Shown here piece by piece: positions 58,905 to 64,000 of a stretch of DNA of 64,000 bases. The translations under genes were made by a program, and so were the position numbers. This DNA comes from Galaxea fascicularis. Taxonomy: Eukaryota; Cnidaria; Anthozoa; Scleractinia; Euphylliidae. The stretch lies in assembly GCA_948470475.1 (NCBI GenBank), contig OX419335.1, positions 38,823,803-38,887,802 on the forward strand. Direction: 5' to 3'. Under the pieces are notes generated by a model that ran no database searches, was not told where the DNA came from, and saw only the letters and a program-made list of their open reading frames with translations. The stretch's first letter is position 1, and every line of letters begins with the position of its first letter.

Positions 58905-59460
58905 ATTTGTTGACAGAAACGCTGTCGAGCACTATTTTCTGAACAAGTTTGTCCAACATTGTTGTGAGTGCTAGTGTAGCAATTTTTTTATTTGAATAAC
59001 TGATCGATAGATCGATTCTTTCGTTCGTTCATTTATTCATTGATGCAGTACACTGTACACTCTTTTTTTTATAAGAACATCCAGGCTGAACTTTGCGAAA
59101 TTATAAGAATATTTTAGGAATAAACCCGACGCTGAGATTTGGAGAAGAATGCAGTTTTGTGTAAATTTGTAAATACAATGTACAACTATATGTTTAGAAC
59201 TAAACCGTTTAAAATTCTTTTTCTAAACGGCAAACATAACATTTCTGCAAGACGTTTGGTGAGTTATATCAGGCTTTATTAGCTGCACTCTAATCAAAGA
59301 ATATACACGAAAATATTTTCAGCCTAAAAGCGACAGAAAAATAAGAATACTCAGCCTGGGGAAATCGACCACTGCACGCATTGAATTCACAGCACGCCTG
59401 ACAGAAATGGCTAAACCACTATACTGATATTCTAAAGTACGTACCTCAGTGCTTGGGTTA
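58905..59460. repeat. Divergent duplicate of the LRSAM1 intron region at 63000-63262
   Basis: The two blocks share, in order and orientation, TTTGTCCAA, TAGTGTAGCAATTTTT / TATTGTAGCAATTTTT, GATCGATTCTTTCGTTCG, CGCA(T/G)TGAATTCA(C/G)AGCA and TGGCTAAACCAC, up to GTACCTC. In the right copy GTACCTC is the LRSAM1 exon border, but no exon follows in this copy. Confidence 0.6.
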
Positions 59461-60711
59461 AAAACCACACGAATGTGACTTTAGTAGGGAGGACTTACAA
59501 GAAATGTCGCTCAACCAGGTTGCTTTTAAAGTTTATTGTGCATTTAAGCGGTATTACGTAACTTTCTACATTCGATTCAATGGCTATCTTTTATGTACAT
59601 ACTACAAAGACAATGAAAATCTCGGCTTATCTGAAGTGATAAGTACCACTACAAAGCTATTTCGCATTTCAGTAATTCTCATTTAGCTTCGTACATGTAA
59701 TACTATTATGTTATTGGAAGCAGGCTGTTGAGGATACTGCTACTGAAAGTAGTTCTTTTCGACAAAAAGTCAGTGATCAACAAACATGGGAACGTGCAAC
59801 TTGTACAGTGCCGGATCCCATTCCCTCTGCACACAAAGCAATACGAAGATTGCAACCAAAAATGCCACTTATGTAACGTAACTACATCTACCCAAAGAAT
59901 GGACGATTTGGAAAAACAATATGCCTCCTTCCAATAACTAATTTCGTGACCAGACATTTTCTCCTTTTCTCCTCAAGAAATAATCCCTGAGTACGAAAGA
60001 ATTCAACAATACACCAAGAACAGTTCCTATTCCCTACACCTCTAGTGAAGCCGTGAAAAACTCCGGCCACTCGCCGAGGGAAACGAAAAGACTACTGTTC
60101 ATGTACCCTGAAGCAAAAGTTACACGTACTTCGCCATTTGATTAAAAAAAGTTACACTAGAAATTAACAAATGGTACTATTGAGAGGAAAACTCATCTCT
60201 CTTTGTTATTATTTGTCATACATAGAGACTAAATTAATCTTTTGTCGTCTTTTATCCGTGAGCAATTTCGAAATGATTCTCCCATTATTCATTGAGAACT
60301 AAAATTCTAAACATAAACATGCTGTCTTGGCAGCGAACGACTGAACGATACAATCTGAAGAAGTTACAAGTAATCTTCTATAAACGTGCTATTCGTATGC
60401 TTGCCCGTTCTCAATTAAATATTTTTATTATTCTTTCAGGAGTACGGTGAGGACTTGACTATGGGCGCGTTCCTTTGGGATTATCCATCAAGGACCTCAA
60501 TTCACTCAGATCATGACGCATCAAAGGAGCCAAGAATCTACTCTGAGCAAGGGTTCTTCGGTTCCTTTGATTCGCCATGATCCGAATGATCTTGGATCAC
60601 TGATCCTGATCTGGATCATCCCAAAGGAACGCACCCTACGCTGTAAACCTTCATGTCGTCCTAACAGTTAATCCTGTCGTCCTATTTGATCCCTGTTTGT
60701 CCTCAACTTAG
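59461..60711. other. Gene-free stretch downstream of LRSAM1
   Basis: No coding sequence recognised; frames near 59.7-60.0 kb overlap on both strands and are probably chance. A GGATCA/TGATCC-rich segment lies at 60480-60620 and may be a small inverted element (GGGATTATCC and GGATCATCCC near its ends). Confidence 0.4.
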
Positions 60712-61021
60712 CCTGCGTGCACACAATGGCTGTGAATTAAACGCTAGTTGGTACCGTCTGCGAATCAGTGCATAATATCGTCTTCCACAGACCACTGTGT
60801 GGATCGGGCATATCTGATTGGCTCGTTTCCCCCAGAATTCGACCGCGTTACGTGATTGGCAAATCTGAATCCGGGACACCCAATCACGTAGCCTGTTCGA
60901 ATTCTGAGGGAAAGGAGCCAATCAGATTTGAGTACACATGCCCGATCCACACAGTGGCCTATGGAAGACCATATCGTGCACTGATTCTTAACTAATGTTT
61001 AGTTCGTTTGCGGCGCAGGCT
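60712..61021. mobile_element. Foldback MITE with TAGCCTGCG ends
   Basis: TAGCCTGCG and CGCAGGCTA lie at the ends. Long inner arms pair AATCAGTGCA with TGCACTGATT, CCACTGTGTGGATCGGGCAT with ATGCCCGATCCACACAGTGG, and CTGATTGGCTC with GAGCCAATCAG. No coding capacity; both-strand peptide similarity reflects the inverted repeat. Confidence 0.8.
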
Positions 61022-61448
61022 ATCCTCAACCAAGATAGCTCGAGGAACAGTGCGAAGGTTTTTACAGTTACGGTCACAAATTTTACAAAAACAATACGGA
61101 TAAAAAGGTACAAAAAAATCTATCTATGCTTACTCTAAACGAGTGGCATTTAGCTTTTTCTCACTTGAGAACAGTAAACCAAATTTGCATACGTAAAGTA
61201 TTGCGGTATAAACCATAATTGGTTGCAATCCTTCGAAGTGCTTCTCATTAAAAAAGCCAGTAACACAAAGGTTAAATACAAATCAATACTCTGCTACCTC
61301 GATAGCATAATAACATAAAATAGTTGGCTTCTAAGACAATATGATTATAACACATATGGTTTGTGAGGTGCTGTGTTCCAGCGACAACAGTCCAGTCCAA
61401 CTCTGATTACTGAGATTTTCCTTGGTCATGAGTAAAGAGAGGAAATAA

Positions 61449-63372
61449 TTACGACACGAATATCCTGACACGCTGTACCACAGGGTTACGACACATGGGG
61501 CAGTTGGTTAAGGAGCTGGAACAAGTAAAACAGCAGCACACGTGACCACAGTTTAACAGCACCACGTCAGACTGGCAGAGGAAAAGAGGAAAATGTCAGC
61601 AATCGAACGATTATAACAGTTGACTGACTAATAAAAAAGGAAATTGGTAAACTTTGATCATCTCACCCAAACGATCAAGCGTCACGGACAACTGGTAGAT
61701 TGTGTGCGCTATAGAAGTATTTTATTACTATTATTATTGTCATCCAACGTATCTTAAAAACGAAGACGTTTCCAAGCATGAAAGTTTGCAGCAAATTTGC
61801 CCTTTCGTCCCTTGAAATCACAGTAAATGGCCAGCTTTTGAGAATAAGCGGATCGCAATTTTAGAAATGGCTTTTCTGGCCCGAAAACTTTACGGGAAAT
61901 GGGCCCTGGTTCCCTTTAACACGTTTTCAAACGTAGGGAACTTCGATAAAACAGTTCCACGTGTCATTCAATAAATTTTACTGCTAGTTCAAACAATCAA
62001 AGGGACTATGAGCCTCTTAACTTGTGATCACAACCCCACTCCCTATATATCTCTTAGAAGCAGGAAGCCCTAAAGAACGCCTGATCGCAGGTTATGAGCC
62101 CTGTACTGAACTCGAAAAGCGAATTTTAAAAAAGCACGTTAGATTTTACGTTTGATTAAGTCTCTCTAGGGTCCACTTTTAGTGTAACAGCCCTCTACAA
62201 AACAAACAAGCGGTGGAACAGAGAATTAACTCTGAAGTGTCAATTAAAGTGCTAACAGAAACCCATGAAAAACCCACTGGGCGTTAGCCCTAGTAAAGGG
62301 TATCAGGGAACCACACGAGGCAAAGAAAAAATTCTTATGACCTCGGTGGAAATTCTATTTTCCGAATTAAAAACGGTTAGTCCGGTTGGAATCCGATGTC
62401 ACTCTATGGCATCACGCAATATTGTCATGCCCTTACCCTTCGATCCATGCAAATCACGCATTCCGAACTGATGTCACGGTTCTCCAGCACTGGCGCTGAG
62501 GGCGTGGGTTGTGTTGGAACAGGGGGGTGAACTGCAGGTGCCTGTTAAAGATACGGAAAAGCCACAATGATGTTTAGGGATAAATGTTGAGAAGCCCAGC
62601 TCTTGTGCATATCTGCAATCTTAGACAAAACTACTTGAAAAAACCCTGGTGGTCAATTTACATTTATCAACTCTGTTGATAATACCAAAATCTTTGTGTA
62701 CTTGAAAAAACGTCACAAAGAGCACCAAAGACATAAACATACATTCGCTTCCATAATTCTATAAACATAACTGTTCCCATCAGGCATGATAATGTTATCG
62801 ATTTGATAATAAAAATTACGGGTAGAATCATATTTGACAACGTTTCGGTGTCCTCTTCAATATTTAGTGTTGAATTTGGGAAAGGATGGTTGTTACAGAA
62901 ACGTTTGAAAGCACTATAACAACATCGACTTTTCTGTTTCTTTTGTTTTGGGAAAGGGATGGGGAATTTAGAAGCGTAGTTATTTTTCGATAGACACGGT
63001 ATCAAGTACAATTCACTGAACAGTTTTGTCCAAATTGTTGATTGCTGCTATTGTAGCAATTTTTGATAGATTGATTGACTGTTCGCTAGATCGATCGATT
63101 CTTTCGTTCGCTCCGCTCGTTCGATTATAGATTTATTTCGCAGTATTCAAGAAAATGTCACCATGCGGTGGTGATGCTGGTAATCGGCTTCAACACGCAG
63201 TGAATTCAGAGCAAACCTGACAGTAATGGCTAAACCACAATATTGAGAGTGTATTATGTACCTCGTGTTTTTCTATTTCTTTTTCTTTTTCTTTAGCTTT
63301 GACGTCGAAGCGGAGCCGCTCCTGTACCACGCCTAAGATTGCCTTTCGAACTCCAAGTTCGTGTATTCCCAG
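61449..63372 (-). CDS. LRSAM1: LRSAM1-type E3 ubiquitin ligase, last three exons (5' end outside window)
   Basis: Exons on the minus strand are 63372-63262, 62541-62437 and 61571-61449. All joins are phase 0 with GT-AG borders, giving 111 residues before TAA. The first ends a SAM domain (LGIHELGVRKAILGVVQERL) and runs into a Lys/Glu-rich helix. The second is Pro-rich and contains PTPSAP, a PSAP late-domain motif of the kind that recruits TSG101/ESCRT-I, then starts the RING with SECVICMDRR. The third completes it: SDVVLLNCGHVCCCFTCSSS, then TNCPMCRNPVVQRVRIFVS. The ligand order C-x2-C, CGH, C-x2-C, C-x2-C and the extreme C-terminal RING match vertebrate LRSAM1 (ECVVC, FLNCGHVCCC, CPLCR, QRLRIY). 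LRR and coiled-coil regions should lie right of the window. Known LRSAM1 ubiquitinates TSG101 and bacterial surfaces; the same role here is inferred. Confidence 0.92.
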
Positions 63373-63744
63373 CTGCAAAAAAAAAAGCAATAGTTGTCAT
63401 GATATAACCATTATGTTCCGAACAGCTGCTGCCGCGTTATTTAAACACAATTTTTGAAGAATGGAACAAAAAAAAATAGGTTTAGCTGAACTACAAAACA
63501 TGGAATTACGACAGGTGTACTCCAAAATGTCCCGCGCGGTCACAGACATTGCCCAGCACTAGGACATTACGAAAAAAAATGTGTGACAATTGGCCCTTTA
63601 AGCTTTTTCGTCCCACCTTAAGGCCGTAAAATTAAGGAAGTCACCTTTCTTTGTTTAAGTAAACTCAATGTTGCTTGAGTCGCTTGACTCTGGAGTTGAA
63701 CTGAAATAAAATTGTTCAAGGAAACTTGATCATCGCGCGTACAT

Positions 63745-64000
63745 TTTTTACGGCGACGGCAACGAAAACGTCATTTCAAAATGTAACTACCAATTTTTGT
63801 AACTCTCTTGCGATTATTCCATTTGTTTTACATGGAAAATGCTGGCGGACTCTCCAGGGTCTAAATTACTGTGAACGGTGTTAAATTGATAAAAGTATAA
63901 AGAAAAGTTTGCCGTCATGCTCGTCATGCGCTCACGTTCTCGACAAGACTATTACTTATTTCAAGATATTGTTTTGCAGTTGACAACAAAGAAATGAATC
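63745..64000. mobile_element. MITE, third copy of the AAGCAACGACG family, cut by the window edge
   Basis: It starts ACGGCGACGGCAACGAAAAC and shares AACGTCATTTCAAAAT, GGAAAATGCTGGCGGA and ATTGTTTTGCAG with the copies at 44565 and 46955. Its right end lies beyond the window. It sits in an intron of LRSAM1. Confidence 0.75.

Noticed and set aside
60703..60995. Similar peptides encoded on both strands
   Set aside because: Produced by the inverted arms of the foldback MITE, not by homologous genes.

Overview
This is animal nuclear DNA, most likely from a stony coral or another hexacorallian cnidarian. The evidence is small exons split by GT-AG introns, AT-rich introns, three metazoan orthologues, and a dense mixture of tRNA-derived SINEs, CR1-like and L1/Tx1-like LINEs, hAT, Merlin (IS1595-like) and Harbinger-like DNA elements and hairpin MITEs. 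The species cannot be named from the sequence alone. Nothing bacterial, organellar or CRISPR-like is present.

Layout. (1) 42-5052, minus strand: seven exons of a UBAC1 (KPC2) orthologue that runs off the left edge. (2) 5609-12035, plus strand: a complete five-exon calcium channel flower homologue (CACFD1 family, 165 aa), head-to-head with UBAC1 across a 556-bp shared promoter. (3) 12.0-33 kb: its 3' flank, then a repeat-rich tract with a Merlin-type transposase next to a 2.2-kb mirror-symmetric array of a 20-bp minisatellite, a CR1-like LINE carrying a SINE, many short TIR elements, a TIR element with a HIRAN-like reading frame, and an L1/Tx1-like LINE with two elements inserted in it. Isolated plus-strand exon-like segments (21.9 kb, 27.1 kb, 27.9 kb) hint at an unassigned gene. 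(4) 33.9-45.9 kb, minus strand: three to four exon-like segments of an unassigned gene, possibly Tctex1-type. (5) 46-61 kb: non-coding and repetitive, with a broken hAT (DUF4371-type) transposase at 50.5-52.7 kb, a perfect 55-bp-arm hairpin at 55.9 kb, and a second Merlin/minisatellite copy at 56.4-57.4 kb. (6) 61449-63372, minus strand: the last three exons of an LRSAM1-type E3 ligase (end of SAM, PSAP motif, C-terminal RING), whose 5' part lies beyond the right edge.

How the genes relate. UBAC1 (adaptor of the KPC ubiquitin ligase) and LRSAM1 (RING E3 with a TSG101-binding motif) both act in ubiquitin pathways; CACFD1/flower is a vesicle and plasma-membrane protein. All three human orthologues map to 9q33-q34, so the window probably preserves an ancient animal linkage rather than a functional cluster. 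The most unusual item is the Merlin-type element with its large inverted 20-bp minisatellite, present twice about 40 kb apart.
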